Origin: Spirogloea muscicola
Taxonomy: Eukaryota; Streptophyta; Zygnematophyceae; Spirogloeales; Spirogloeaceae
NCBI GenBank assembly: GCA_009602725.1
Contig: WELB01000076.1
Span: forward strand, 497,975 to 528,956
Length of the DNA: 30,982 bases
Reading direction: 5' to 3'
The notes beneath the pieces were generated by a model. That model was not told where the DNA came from. It worked only from the letters and a program-made list of their open reading frames with translations, and ran no database searches. A program made the position numbers and the translations under genes. Shown here one piece after another: positions 1 through 10,339 of the stretch. Each line of letters opens with the position of its first letter. Positions within the stretch are counted from its first letter, which is position 1.

Positions 1-97
1 CCGCCGCTGCTGCCGCTGCCGCTGCCGGGCATTGGGCTGAGCCAGCGGCTGTCCCCCAGCAGCTGCGAGTGCTGCTGCCACCGCTGGTCCGCCATCC

Positions 98-129
<32 letters not shown>

Positions 130-280
130 GCTGGAGAGGTCAGGCCGCAGCGCTCCGCGCCGCGTCCCGCGCCGCGATTTGCGGCGGCCGCCACGGCGCC
201 GCCGCCCGGCGGCCGTCCTCCTTTGCCGACACTGTCCACCGCTCCCCGACCATTTCTGGACCCCTCCTCTTTGGCTAATA
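1..280. other. GC-rich block with (CCG/GCC)n, possible first exon or 5' UTR
   Basis: This block is far richer in G+C than the sequence just after it and carries a GCC trinucleotide run near 105-130. Both strands are open in several frames because of the composition. On the minus strand an ATG at 253 opens a short reading frame (MVGERWTVSAKEDG...), and on the plus strand frame 1 is open to about 300. Neither resembles a family I know. The sharp drop in GC at about 280 resembles the edge of a GC-rich promoter or first exon, as seen around the real genes here. No gene is called. Confidence 0.25.
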
Positions 281-429
281 ACTGTCGGTTAGCGTGGTAG
301 CCAAGTGTAACACTGGCGGTTACTCGGGGTGGGGGGTGTCTCGATCAGCGTGGCACAGGTTACGAGCAGGCAACTCCGACGTGGCAGGCCCGTGCCAAGT
401 ATTAAGGTATCACGGGGTAAGCGACGTTC

Positions 430-610
430 ACACCTATACTTGCAGGCTACTCCGACTTGCGGCTGCTGACTCGGAGTCACTAAATAAGCTCCCACTCGCT
501 GTGAGTAGTCTCTTGCACAGCTGTGTGTTGGCGCCTTTCGGCCCTTTGAGAAAGGGAAAGAGAAATAGCTCTTCCAATGTAAGGCAATGGCTGTGAGAGG
601 CCAGCCCAAA
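430..610 (-). repeat. Dispersed short repeat, copy A
   Basis: Two modules recur through 0.4-10.5 kb. The first is a hairpin-forming core of the type GGCTGTGAAAGCCAGCCC (here 589-607). The second is a core of the type TCAGCAGCCGCAAGTCGGAG (here the complement of 450-469). In this copy they are joined by a segment with the complement of ACACAGCTGTGCAAGAG, and part of that segment also recurs near 10165. The two strands give different orientations for the near-palindromic hairpin, so the minus call rests on the second module. No coding potential is seen, so a non-autonomous element is likely. Confidence 0.5.
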
Positions 611-884
611 GGAATGAAAGGTCAGGCAGGCCACTGCTGCTGCTGTAAATGACGGCAATTCCTGTCGCTATGTTTGGGCTCCACTCTCTCAGCCGTCATA
701 CCTTTTCCAGCATCACTTCTTCAATCTTCGAACACGATACACATGTCGCACACTCAAGTGCAGATGCTGTGTACAGACTGTCACTCTGCAGAGGTATAAA
801 TCACGAGGACAGTATAGCTGTAATAGTCAGCCCAAACAAAAGGACTGGGTCTAGGAGGGATGGTAGTAGAAAGTAGAAAGCTCT
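611..884. other. Intergenic, nothing recognised
   Basis: The reading frames here are short and without family resemblance. The base composition is moderate and unlike the GC-rich exons elsewhere in the window. Confidence 0.4.
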
Positions 885-1530
885 TCCAAAAGGCGGCGAG
901 GGCTGTGAAAGCCAGCCCAGAAGGAATGGACATGGTTCGACGGGTTGAAAGGCGCTAAAGTTACACGGCTAAAGCGAAAGGGAGCTTAGTAACCCCGAAT
1001 CAGCACGCAATGGGCAGTGCAGAACAAAGAAAGCTGCAGCACTACTCCGATTACCCCCAATGCGATCAGCTCCTGCCAGCGGCAGTCGACATCTTTGGCT
1101 GCTTAGGGCCTCGTTTCCACACTCTCCTCCAAATTATAGCCAATCTAGGCTACACAGGACATGCAGATGTGTTCCCGGCTGAGATGGGCTTGCCAGCTGC
1201 GTATCTGTCGCTCGTGCGACGAGTTTCGGCCTACTTGCAGCGTGCTCAGGCTAGTGCCTTGCACCAGAAAGCTGGGCGAGCTCTAGTTGGTGGCAGAAGG
1301 GCTCCGTTTCTGGCATCTAGTATTCATGCGTCGATTAGTGACCTTTATGTTTTGACCCGTGGTTATTGAGCGGGTCAATCTGCTGTAGGGTTTGTAGGTC
1401 TTGAGATTTGCTTGCTTGGTACTTGGCCTTCGTTTGTTTCAAATACACGAAGTTCGTGAATCAGCAGCAGCAAGTCGGAGAAACTTGCAGCTGGAAATAT
1501 GTCACCCAACGAAATCCAGATCGAACAGCA
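885..1530 (+). repeat. Dispersed short repeat, copy B, split by a retrotransposon
   Basis: The hairpin core is at 901-919. The sequence reaches GAGCTTAGTAACCCC and GAATCAGCA at 997-1005. It resumes at 1458 with GAATCAGCA and continues through the second module (1461-1480) to CTTGCAGCTGG. Removing 1006-1457 plus one copy of the 9-bp duplication restores the order seen in uninterrupted copies near 8350-8400 and 8660-8720. This is therefore an older repeat hit by a later retrotransposon insertion. Confidence 0.6.
1006..1457 (+). mobile_element. 5'-truncated non-LTR retrotransposon, 3' end with endonuclease-region C-terminus
   Basis: The frame at 1010-1369 encodes the last ~119 residues of the element's ORF. 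It includes a YSDYPQCDQLLPAA-type segment, then FGCLGPRFHTLL, and ends in LTRGY followed by TGA. A 3' UTR follows to AATACACGA. The same protein and UTR occur on the minus strand at 14955-15530 and in part at 3544. The element is flanked by the 9-bp direct repeat GAATCAGCA (997-1005 and 1458-1466), which fits a target-site duplication from target-primed reverse transcription with 5' truncation. There is no start codon of its own, and it is not a functional gene. Assignment to the endonuclease-bearing class rests on the related copies, where the upstream (R)R-x-D-I-V-G and VDVVVTEAY segments are preserved. Confidence 0.75.
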
Positions 1531-1791
1531 ATTGAGGATCGGACTAGGTCTGAAGGGGCCAGAAATCGCTGAATCACTCCCAGCAAAGGCAAACATCTGC
1601 CCGCAGATTGCATGGTGAATAAGCTTACCCAATTGTGTCCTGACTGTCCAGTTGTAGTCTCCAAGCTTAGTATGAGTTTTGCTTATTTAATAGATTGCTG
1701 TACTCCTGGAGGCGGGGTATATGTGGCCAATTAGAGGACGTCTATCATGCCCATCCAGAGTAGGACCGACGGACATATACGCGGAGGGTCG

Positions 1792-2832
1792 ACGTGGTGG
1801 CCACCACGTTAGGCGGGGGCGCACGCAATACCGTAGATATGGTCACCACAGATGTGGCTGACCGCTCCATATCAGGGGCTCTCAGACTCAAAGGCCTGCA
1901 TGCAGCAGCCAACGCCGCTGGTGGCCAGGAGGTTCGCGGAAAATTGAAGGGGACGAACTCGCTCAATGGGCTCGGCTCCTATCTGTTTCGTCTCTGGGAG
2001 CGTCTGAGTGGCTCCGTGCTTTGCCTTTGCATGCAGGCTTGCGGATGGAAAATGCTTTGTTTTGCGATGCTATGCGCCGCCGCCTTGGCTTACCATCCCT
2101 GTGCTTGGCAGGGGTGACCCAATGTGAATGTGGGCTTATTGAGCATGATGCATTGCTCATGGATGACCACATGCTCAGGTGTGCCAGAGGCAGTGAGCGC
2201 ACCGGCTCCCACAACCTCCACGTGACGCCATGTATAGCATCGTCAAGGAGGCGGGATATCAAGTGGCGTTGGAGAGCACCGGGGTGATGCCCGTCCAACT
2301 CCGCAACGGAGTCCCTCGGACGAGGCGTGTCGATCTGGTTGGCGTCCCCCTGGGAGGTGGCAAGGGGCCCTTTGTCCGGAAGCTGTCGGTTAGGACGACG
2401 TCCATGAGGAGCCGCTTGCTCCTCATGGACCCAATACTTCTGAGACCGGCTCTGCCGTGAAGGTGGGCCGAACAGAAGAAGTTGCACAAGTACAAGTACC
2501 ACCCGGCGGGTGATACCTTTTACCCCCTGGCCATGGACATCCATGGGTGATACGGGGGTCGGTGGTCCTCGTCAGGGTTACTTTCGCTGCTGGCCTCTCA
2601 AGCTGACCAGCGGCGCCGGGAACAGGGTGCAGCCCTTCCCGGTGGCTCGGTGCCTTTCGGTATTGTTTCCTGCTACCAAATGCGCTTATCTATGTGCCTA
2701 CAGTGGTCCCAGGCGATTGCTTTGCATCGCCGGGCTAGTCGCGCCCTTGCAGCAGCCTCTGGTTTGCGCAGCGGGGTTGCTCTTCCTCCCCTCAGCTCAT
2801 CTGACTTCCTACTGCTGACACGGGGGTATTGA
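1792..2832 (+). mobile_element. Decayed non-LTR retrotransposon: RT C-terminal region, zinc knuckle, endonuclease region
   Basis: Reading across frameshifts gives three segments in the order expected of the 3' half of such an ORF. Near 2015-2110 there is LPLHAGLRMENALFCDAMRR, typical of the region after the reverse-transcriptase thumb. At about 2115-2190 there is a CECG...DDHMLRC zinc knuckle (CxC...HxxxxC). At 2461-2832 there is AEQKKLHKYKYHPAGD, then YPLAMDIHG, and a tail ending LLLTRGY and TGA. The tail parallels the 1010-1369 copy but is a different subfamily. A TGA at 2548-2550 breaks the last segment, and at least two frameshifts separate the blocks, so this is a pseudogene. An 18-bp perfect palindrome (1792-1809) lies at its 5' side; the 5' limit is uncertain. 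Confidence 0.65.
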
Positions 2833-3292
2833 GGGCGCCCTGTCTGCCTAGCCTTTGGCTCCGTCATGAGCACCTGTATGCATCTGGCTGGCAGTTTACA
2901 GCCGATTCTTTAGTATCAGCAGCCGCGTTCTCTGACATCGACGTCCACGGACGTTCAGGTCTCAGTGGCTGGCCCCTTTCAAACCCGCTTGCGCGCTGCA
3001 GGGTGTTCTGACGGCGGCAAGGCGATGTTGCATTTGCTGCTTTTGCTCGCTCGCCCAGGTAGGTCGCATGCGGCTCTCCCTTTCGCTGCAGCGGTCTGTG
3101 GTTCACGCCTCGCATCAGCGACTTGGCCGTGCTAGCTGCCGCCTCTGGCTATTAGCAGGGGGACTGCTTTCCGTCTCCTCCGGACCTTGTTCACTGTTTT
3201 GTGGCCTAACACCCCTCGGCCCCTATTCAGAAGCTGCCCTTTCCGACTGCCGCTTATATGTTGACTGGCGGTTGCTAACTATGGGTTACTGA
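2833..3292 (+). mobile_element. Further decayed endonuclease-region fragment of the same retrotransposon class
   Basis: This starts directly after the stop codon of the preceding fragment. Near 2870-2960 there is an YASGWQF...DIDVHG stretch that parallels YHPAGDTF...AMDIHG in the previous fragment. The frame 3068-3292 begins MRLSLSLQRS, parallel to MRLSMCLQWS at about 2680, and closes with RLLTMGY and TGA like the RGY ends of the other copies. The order suggests two 3' ends in tandem, from local duplication or from insertion of one into the other. Frames are broken, and homology is weaker than for the other copies. Confidence 0.45.
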
Positions 3293-3543
3293 GCGACCAC
3301 TTTTCTTTCACGAGGTGCTTGCATCCTTCGTGGTGATGTGTGATGCATTGCTTGCTGAACCCTTACAGTCATCATCTATTCCTTTTCTGGCTGGCCTTCT
3401 GCAACCCTCCTCCCTTCAAAGATCTCACATTTATGCGTTTTCGCATAATTATGACCTCGTGATCCACAGATTTCATAAGAAGATACTGTCATTGACGGTG
3501 TTACTGATGTTCAAGGAGTGTCTGTCACTGTACCCCATCATTA

Positions 3544-3730
3544 AGCTCTAGTAGGTGACAGAAGGGCTCCGTTCCTGGCATCTAGTATTCATGCATCGAG
3601 TAGTGACCTTTATGTTTTGACCCGTGGTTATTGAGCGGGTCAATCTGCTGTAGGTTATGTAGATTTTTAGATGTGCTTGCCTTTGTACCTGGCCATTTGG
3701 CCTACATTTCTTTCTAATACACGATCTCTT
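3544..3730 (+). mobile_element. Short 5'-truncated retrotransposon 3' end
   Basis: It starts inside the coding tail (CTCTAGTAGGTG...), runs through the LTRGY stop, and continues to the 3' UTR end at AATACACGATCT. It is almost identical to the complement of 14955-15125. CCCATCA occurs just upstream (3534-3540) and just downstream (3735-3741) and could be a short target-site duplication. A few extra bases lie between the repeat and the element on both sides, so that is tentative. The near identity to the 14955 copy suggests recent activity. Confidence 0.7.
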
Positions 3731-3741
3731 CTATCCCATCA

Positions 3742-4519
3742 GATCCAAATACTGCAAGATGTTAGCATTGATGCTACCAACATGCTGAGAACGAAATTGA
3801 GAACATGCCGTAATCTCTCACATACACCTCCTTGAGACCAATCTTTGCTACAAGTATAGTCATTTAGACCGAGTGAGTAACTGGCTGGCTTTGCCGTTGT
3901 CAAGACTTTTGAGTTTTGACAACCTTTCAGCGACTTAGTTGCAATGCAAAGATCTCGACGAGCTGTATCTAGAATGTTTACCAATTTCTTTCATCATACC
4001 CGGCTGAGTGTGCGGCAGAGCTTGGCCTGCTACACACAGGTGGGTAACTATCTATTACAGCTCTGCTCTTCCAAATTGTGAGGTGCAGTGGCAGCAACAA
4101 TTGCTGCCATTTCACGTCAATAACATAACATCACATACAAACAATCATTCCACCTCAAGAACATGGCAAATTCTGCACAAGCATTGGTCATTCAGTGTGT
4201 CTGTGCAGCTTCGTGACCTCCTGAGCTGCATGTATTAAAGCGCTCACAGATCTTTTGCGGATAAAACTTTCCGCTAAGTATATGATAGGAACCTATAACT
4301 ACAATATCGGAGTCCAACTTTTAGAATTTGAGCACATCGATACTTCATATAGAAAATCAAATGACCAAAATCCAAAGTGCCAAAGTCAGCCAATCAGACT
4401 GATTGGCCTTCTGCTTAAGCAGTCCTGGAGGGCTTGATAATGTACAGTTTACAAAGCCTCCTGAGAAATGTCAAAAGCTGGGCAGACAAGCGGCACTGTC
4501 ATGCACTAAGTATACAAGC
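3742..4519. other. Intergenic, 3' flank of the minus-strand repeat-protein gene
   Basis: The composition is more A+T-rich than the exons. There are only short frames and no recognisable domain. A stretch near 3985-4005 (CATCATACCCGGCTGAGTGT) resembles 21876-21893 next to the tRNA-like units, hinting at a shared repeat. The 3' UTR of the gene ending at 4520 should lie in the right-hand part. Confidence 0.35.
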
Positions 4520-6142
4520 TTAAGGAGCTTGCTTGTCACCCCATGCCTGCTTCTTGGCTTCCCTGTTGGGGGTTGTGAAGGCACCCTTCTGGTTAGGGTC
4601 ATCGAAGCCCCGGGTTGCATTCTCAGCACCTGTCAACTTGTCGGTAACACTCTCTACAGCTCCCTGGACTTGTTGCTGCACAGCACAAGTGACAAATCAT
4701 GACAAATTAATTGGCAAATCATCATCAGTACGCTCAATTCTATAGTACACTCAAACTGACCAATTGGTAACAATTGTCTGCAAGTTTCTTACAGGTGCAT
4801 CATCACAGCAGTGCAGGAGCTACTGCAGTTTAGCCAGTCGACTTACAGCCAGGTTAGCAGCCAAACTGCTAGGGTCGTTCTCCTTGCTCCCGATGGTCAC
4901 CTCACGAACCTCACCCTTGCCACCAGAGACACGATCGCTGATCTTCCCAGTTGCCTCACTGTTAATCACCGACATTATTGCATCACCCACTTCAGATTTC
5001 GAGCGGTTCACAACTGCTCCACTTGTCCCACCTACTTCAGATTTTAAGCGATTTCCAATCGCTCCACTTGCCCTTTTCACAACCTCCGACATGGCTGCAC
5101 CACCTACTTCAGCTCCTATGCGTTTGCGGATTTCTTGAGTTGCCTTGCCAATGATCGCCGCCTTGGCCGCATCACCTAATGCGGCTGTTATCTGATTCCT
5201 AGGCTTTCCAGTTCCCTCACTGAGGATCACCGACATGGCCGCACCACCTAAGTCAGCTCTTATGATCACCACATCCTTGACGTTAAGGTAGCGTTAAGCT
5301 CGTGGTCCCACTTAACACAATCAGCCAAAGTTGGAACTGGTCGTACCAAATCCCTGTCCCAGTGACAAGCAACCAATTCAGCCACTCTGGGAAGAGTGAA
5401 CAGGACCCTCTTCTCATCTGGACCAAAAGGAGGTATGTGAGATTGCGATGAACTCACTCCCTGATTGTGCCACGAGCGTCGGAAAGGGCGTCCTTCAGTC
5501 CAGCAGTTGCATCATCCACAGTCTCGGCCACCTTCTCAGCAGCATCCTTTAACTTATTTCCAATTCCACCCTGCAATTGTGAAACCACAAAATGTATCAG
5601 AGACATTACATAAATTGTCAAGTACAAGCAAAGCTTCTCCCTCCTTTTGGTAGCTTTTTGACCTCACAGCCAATACTGGAAATTGGGTGAAGTCATTAAA
5701 TCTGAGTACTCACCGGGTCACTTCCTGTCCTCACTTCAGCACGGATGGGGACAAACGTCCTGAGCGGTCCCACCTGCGGCTTCACTTGCCTCACACGGAG
5801 AGTCTGCAGCAACACATGCTAATATTTTTGTCACACCTATTCACTGACATTTACTTCCTCAGCATGCAACTTCCACAATGCTCAGCTAACAAGTCATTCT
5901 CGTTAGTTGTGCTTAACGATATATGACGTCCGACCTGAGAACCTTGGCCCTCAAGGCCTGTCCCTCGAAGTGGTCACAATGCATCATAAGAGTGGAGGCG
6001 TGCTCGCATTTGGGGCCCCTGAAGCCAAAGGAGAGAGGAACGAGCAGGCAAAGCGTCGGCGGAGTACCTTCTGGTTGCCGGAGACAAACGAAGAGGCCGC
6101 CGCGGGGGCGGCGACGAGGCTGGCGGCGGAGAGGGCGGCCAT
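4520..6142 (-). CDS. Putative plastid-targeted 24-residue-repeat protein, LEA-like
   Basis: Five exons on the minus strand: 6068-6142, 5714-5803, 5458-5570, 4847-5258 and 4520-4675. All introns are GT-AG, phases are compatible, and the total is 281 residues. The start (MAALSAASLVAAPAAASSF) has the Ser/Ala-rich, acid-free look of a chloroplast transit peptide, followed by a basic stretch to about residue 50. Residues 56-93 (KLKDAAEKVAETVDDATAG) look like an amphipathic LEA-type helix. Residues 94-204 are five repeats of a 24-residue unit, typically AEVGGAAMSEVVKRASGAIG, of which the fourth is shortened to 15. The last exon (QQVQGAVESVTDKLTGAEN..., ending AWGDKQAP) is charged and probably disordered. 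I do not recognise a named family. A stress-protective hydrophilic plastid protein is an inference from composition; plastid targeting is inferred from the N-terminus only. The acceptor of exon 4 was chosen to keep frame, since a nearer AG at 5273-5279 would give a stop. Confidence 0.7.
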
Positions 6143-8260
6143 GGCGGGCGGGCGAGGCAGCGGCGGCGGCGGCAGAGGCGGCAGGGCGGCTTTGGGGGAA
6201 GACGGTTGAGGGAGGCGGGGATTGCGCCGGGGTTGTGATTGTGGCCGGCGGAGTTCTTACGGATGAAGCGGCGGGGAGCGGGGCCGCCGCCACGTCGGGA
6301 TAGCGGCACGGGCAGTCCTCTCCCGTCACCAGTCGGCAGCGCAGCTCGATGACGGAAAGCAGCCGTGCCGCTCTGCCTGCAGAGGACGGCGTGGCCACGC
6401 GGACTTCAAGGATTGGATGTCTAGATCCGCTAACTGCCGCGGCCAGTCGGGTGGCTCTCCGAGGACACGTGGCGTATTTACGTCGCCGCGCCAGCTGGCC
6501 TTCGCCGTGGCGGCGCCACGTCGGTGCCACGCGTCGTGCGCAGCAGGCGCCTCAGGATTCAAGCCCCCTTGTGCCAATGTTGTCCAGCTCGCCGGGCTGC
6601 AGGCAGCAGCAGAAATGCGCCTTCCGACCCTTCCCGACATTCATTTCTATTGGGCTGGCCTCTCACAGCTTATTGCCTTCAATTGGATAAAGAGAAGGGC
6701 GCGCGGTGCGCATGAAACTGGAATGAGAGACCAACCAACAAGAAGGAAGAGCTATTTCTTTCTTCCTCAGAAATTCCATCATGTCCTCAATACCCACTGG
6801 ATGCTGGATAGCGTCACGAGAAGACACCCCGCCGGGAGCGGGAGCTCCTGTTCAAGCACAAAAGCGCGGTGCGCAAACATGACGAGCGAGGCAAAGCTGA
6901 GCCAACACATTGTCCATACGAAGGAGCAGTGGCCAGGCCCGACAGGGAGTACATGGGAGTTGTTTCGTAGCGGAGGCCATTCCGCGGACTTAAAACCGCA
7001 GCGAGTAGGCGTCTACGCGAGCTCTGTAGTCCAAGGACTGCAGCGGGAAATTGTGCAGGAAGGTGATGGACGTGTGGAAGCCCAATGCAGTAGTGGATTC
7101 AGACTGGGCCCGCGAGTGAAAGGGACAGGCAAGTAAGGCTGGCAGGGCATGACAGCATGCGGAAGACGTGCACAGGTGACAGTTTTATGTTCCTGTGCTG
7201 AGTCTGTATCAATGCTCAAGGTCTGTTGGCCAGGAGCAGCAGGTGAGCTAGCGTTTAAGACACAGCTTCACCATAGCGCCACAATCATTGTTAGCCCTAT
7301 GGAACGTCATGGAGTAGTGCTCTTCCACAGGGGCAGTAGTTGCTGTAGAAGTTACAAGGTGTTGCACTATTCAGGAGCATAGGTGGTCGATAGAGCATAT
7401 CAAGCAGCAAAGAGGTATGCGGCTACTGCAAGCTCATCTTCTGGAGACAGCAGCCTGAGGATAGACAAGTTGTTACAACATGTTGCTTTTCGTGGTCAGT
7501 GCCCAGTAGCAGCATGAGCAGAAGTAGAAGCCAGTTGAAGATGCACGCGGATTCAGTCGCCTTTATGTAAGAGGTCGCATCTCGGCATCTGACATAAACA
7601 AGAGTGCCCTTGCTGCTCATCTGCTGGGCTGCTTTTCTCTTGTGGTGCCTACTCGTTCCAAGACACTCCATCCGTGCCCTTGAGCTTGCTGACTGCAACC
7701 GGTTTCTCCTTCAGAATAGCAGGCCTTCACAGCCACTGCCTCTGATGGGAGCTCAACAATTGCCAAAGCAGCCGGCCAGTGGAAACTAGCTAACGACCTT
7801 ACTGTGCGTGAAGGTACATCGGGCATCCAGGTGTTGTGCATGTCGCACTCTGGAGTTCCTCAGGCATGCAACTTGTTGAGGGCTGACGAGCACGGGCATC
7901 CTCAACCCGGAAGCTCCTGCTGCAGTGGCTGTGGAGGCAGTTGTGGACAAGGATGGGTGAATGGGGAGCTTCTACCCAACGAGAATCTTAAACCGTGACG
8001 GCCCGCTGAGCAGCAAGAAGAGGCCCAAAACAATAAACAATGTCTGAGGGGTGGGGTGCAACGTGCAAGGACAGATGACTTACGGGAAAGTGTCTGCTGC
8101 ACGGCAAGGGAGAAGAGGCTCCCACATGACGAGGTGATGGCCCGACACTCCATCTAAAACTCCGGACAAGGTACATAAGGGTCAGAAGGCACCTCGTAGC
8201 TCCTTGCCCCCACTGGTAGAGCTGCTGTTTCCTCCCCAAGGCGAGAGGAAATCTTTTGCC
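6143..8260. other. Long stretch without a supported gene
   Basis: The first ~500 bases are GC-rich and probably hold the promoter and 5' UTR of the minus-strand gene starting at 6142. A copy of the dispersed-repeat hairpin core (GGGCTGGCCTCTCACAGC) is at 6652-6669. From 6700 to 8260 open frames of up to 239 codons exist, but none shows a domain, consistent splice sites or biased composition. They are probably chance frames or very old repeat remains. Confidence 0.4.
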
Positions 8261-8269
8261 CACAAGGGG

Positions 8270-8440
8270 CGATGACTGTAAAAGGCCACATTGGATATGA
8301 ACAAGGTCCTGGAAAGCACTGAATCACATCCAATGCAAGTGGCTACAATGATTGGGTGCTCAATAACCACTAGTCAGCAGCCGCAGTCAGAGTAGCTTGC
8401 AGCTGGGGAAGTGTCTGCGTATCTGCGTTTAAGGACGACC
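8270..8440 (+). repeat. Dispersed short repeat, copy C
   Basis: The second module is at 8373-8391 (TCAGCAGCCGCAGTCAGAG), preceded by GTGCTCAATAACCAC and followed by AGCTTGCAGCTGG, as in copies B and F. The hairpin module upstream (GACTGTAAAAGGCCACA near 8274) is degenerate. Confidence 0.5.
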
Positions 8441-8589
8441 GCAGCCTTGCCGATTGCGTGCCCTGCCTCCCCCACCGATCTGAATGGTTATGTAGGCTCG
8501 ATGGAGTCTGTGGTGACGACTCTGCAATGTACGTGAACAAAGCCAACCCTCGGGTGGGCAGGCCTCACGAAGAAGAAGCAGCTGTACCA

Positions 8590-8740
8590 ACTGGGGAGAG
8601 GGCTGTGAAAAGCTAGCCCACAAACATGTGAATAAGGTCCAACGAGCCGAGAAGCACAGAGAACCAGAAAGGTTGCCTGCTCAGTAACCCCTGGTCAGCA
8701 GCCGCACGTCAGAGAGATTAGCAGCAGGAAAGGAGTCGCC
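8590..8740 (+). repeat. Dispersed short repeat, copy D
   Basis: The hairpin core GGCTGTGAAAAGCTAGCCC is at 8601-8619. GCTCAGTAACCCC and the second module follow at about 8680-8714. It is the most complete uninterrupted copy and matches the flanks of the retrotransposon insertion at 1006-1457. Confidence 0.6.
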
Positions 8741-8989
8741 CCATATGTAGGCTGAGGCGGTAGCCAAGGCACGACTAGCACATGGATGATGGCGTGTGCC
8801 AGGGAGCCCTGCAGACAGTCGTATGTTTTATAAGCCAGGGCCTGAGAGCTCGCGGCAATGCAACGTGCCTGCTCAGATTGGTGGCATTGTACATTCCAGG
8901 CTGGCAAGCGGCTGACAGGAGATCAAGTCAACTAGGCTCAGAAGCTTCGTGGACGTCGCTGGCTAGGAAAACAAGTGCACTCCTCCGCC

Positions 8990-9960
8990 GGCGTGATCGT
9001 TCTGCTTGACTTCCTTGCCGCAGGCGACGCAGGCGACCGCGTGCCCTGCCTGAATGCCGAGGATAGTGGAATGAGCGGTTGAACTTTATGGTGGTGACCA
9101 CGTCTGCGATGATGCGGATCCACCACCAGACGTGGTGGCCAATAGGTCGACCCCGCTCAAAGGCCGTCAGCCTTAATCTAGATTGGCATCCCCCATGTGT
9201 TCTCCATCGCTGCCTGATAATCTGCTACCAGGAAGATGCCGACCACCACATCTTGAGGACGCCGTGGCCGTCCGCTCCCCTCCATGGGCACGCCGGAGAA
9301 CGAGCGATGCCAGCTCCAGCGAATCAGTCTCCGTGTCACCAGCCTCACATTGCAGGAGACAGGGCAAGGGAAGGCCAAGGAGGCGGTGGACTACTGTGCG
9401 GAAGGCCTTCAACCCGGCATCTGAAGCGCAACATACAGAAGCAGAGATGTAAGCCATGCAAGGCTCCAGGGGAGGACGCTGAATGCAGCTGTGCACTCCC
9501 TTGCGGTTCCGTCTCGTGGAGAAGCTGCAAAGCTGTGTCGAAGACCACCTTGTCCGCCTAAGCAAATAGCAAGCCTGAGCCCACAGGTCGGCGTTGTGAA
9601 CGAGATTTGTGAGGGGAACTGCACGCGCTGATAGGTAGGGATGCTCATTTAGCAGCGCATTGTCGGCCAACCGGAGAGACAGCTGAAATGGCAGCGAGCG
9701 GGTCTTCAATTCCATGACCCCCTGCTCCAGCACACGACGCCCGTCGTCGAACTAAGTGTTCAGACACCGGTGCGGCGACCTGCGCCCAGCTGCCCAAGTA
9801 CGCCGCCCTGCACGCGCGGGCAAGCGATCGGCAGCCGATGCCACCATGGCCAAGGGGCAGAGTCGCCTGGTGCAGTGCAGCTGGAGTGTTGAGGAACGCC
9901 CGGTGGTTGACGAGGGCCGCCACGCCCGCCAAAACGCCCTTGTCAGAAGCCGCATGCACC
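8990..9960 (-). mobile_element. Decayed non-LTR retrotransposon, RT thumb and downstream region
   Basis: On the minus strand near 9890-9780 the frame reads ALHQATLPLGHGGIGCRSLA, then AYLGSWAQ. This is characteristic of the region just after the reverse-transcriptase palm in non-LTR ORFs. Across frameshifts, about 9690-9650 gives LSLRLADNALLNE and about 9400-9340 gives FRTVVHRLLGLPLPCLL followed by QCEAGD, equivalent to the segment before the zinc knuckle in the plus-strand copy at 2.0 kb. Near 9110-9070 RIIADVVTTIKF may be a remnant of the endonuclease region. Several stops and frame changes make it a pseudogene. The plus-strand frames over it (for example 9079-9561) are its antisense. Confidence 0.6.
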
Positions 9961-10089
9961 TAAAATTGCCTCTGGAATCTTTCCTCTCTGGAAAGGGAGG
10001 GGAAGCAAACGCGAGGTATGGCGGATGCTGCGCTATGCTCTTGATCAGCATGGCAAGCGCCGGCCGAATGCCGTGCAAGTCAGGGGAGG

Positions 10090-10220
10090 AAAGAAGGTTC
10101 TTTCCAGGAGACTCCAACTTGCGGCTGCTGACAGGAGATTATTGAGCTCCATATAATGTAGCAACATGCATAGCTGTGTGTTATTAGCACCTCTCGGCCC
10201 TTTGGATCGCGTCCGCCGGT
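10090..10220 (-). repeat. Dispersed short repeat, copy E
   Basis: The complement of 10112-10131 matches the second module. Further right, AGCTGTGTGTTATTAGCACC and CTCGGCCCTTTGG match copy A (516-545) in the same orientation. The hairpin module is not obvious here. Confidence 0.5.
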
Positions 10221-10339
10221 CTTCAGCTGACTTTATACAGCCCTTGCCCCTTCGAGGAGACACTTTCTTCCCAATAAGGGCAATATGCAGGTGGATATCA
10301 CGAGAAACGGGTGCTCGACAAATACCTGGTCCTTGCTCA

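Noticed and set aside
69-278. Arg-rich frame over the GCC repeat
   Set aside because: It is a product of a trinucleotide run, with no conserved sequence or reliable start.
9079-9561. Plus-strand 160-codon frame
   Set aside because: It is antisense to the decayed retrotransposon on the minus strand and has no domain.
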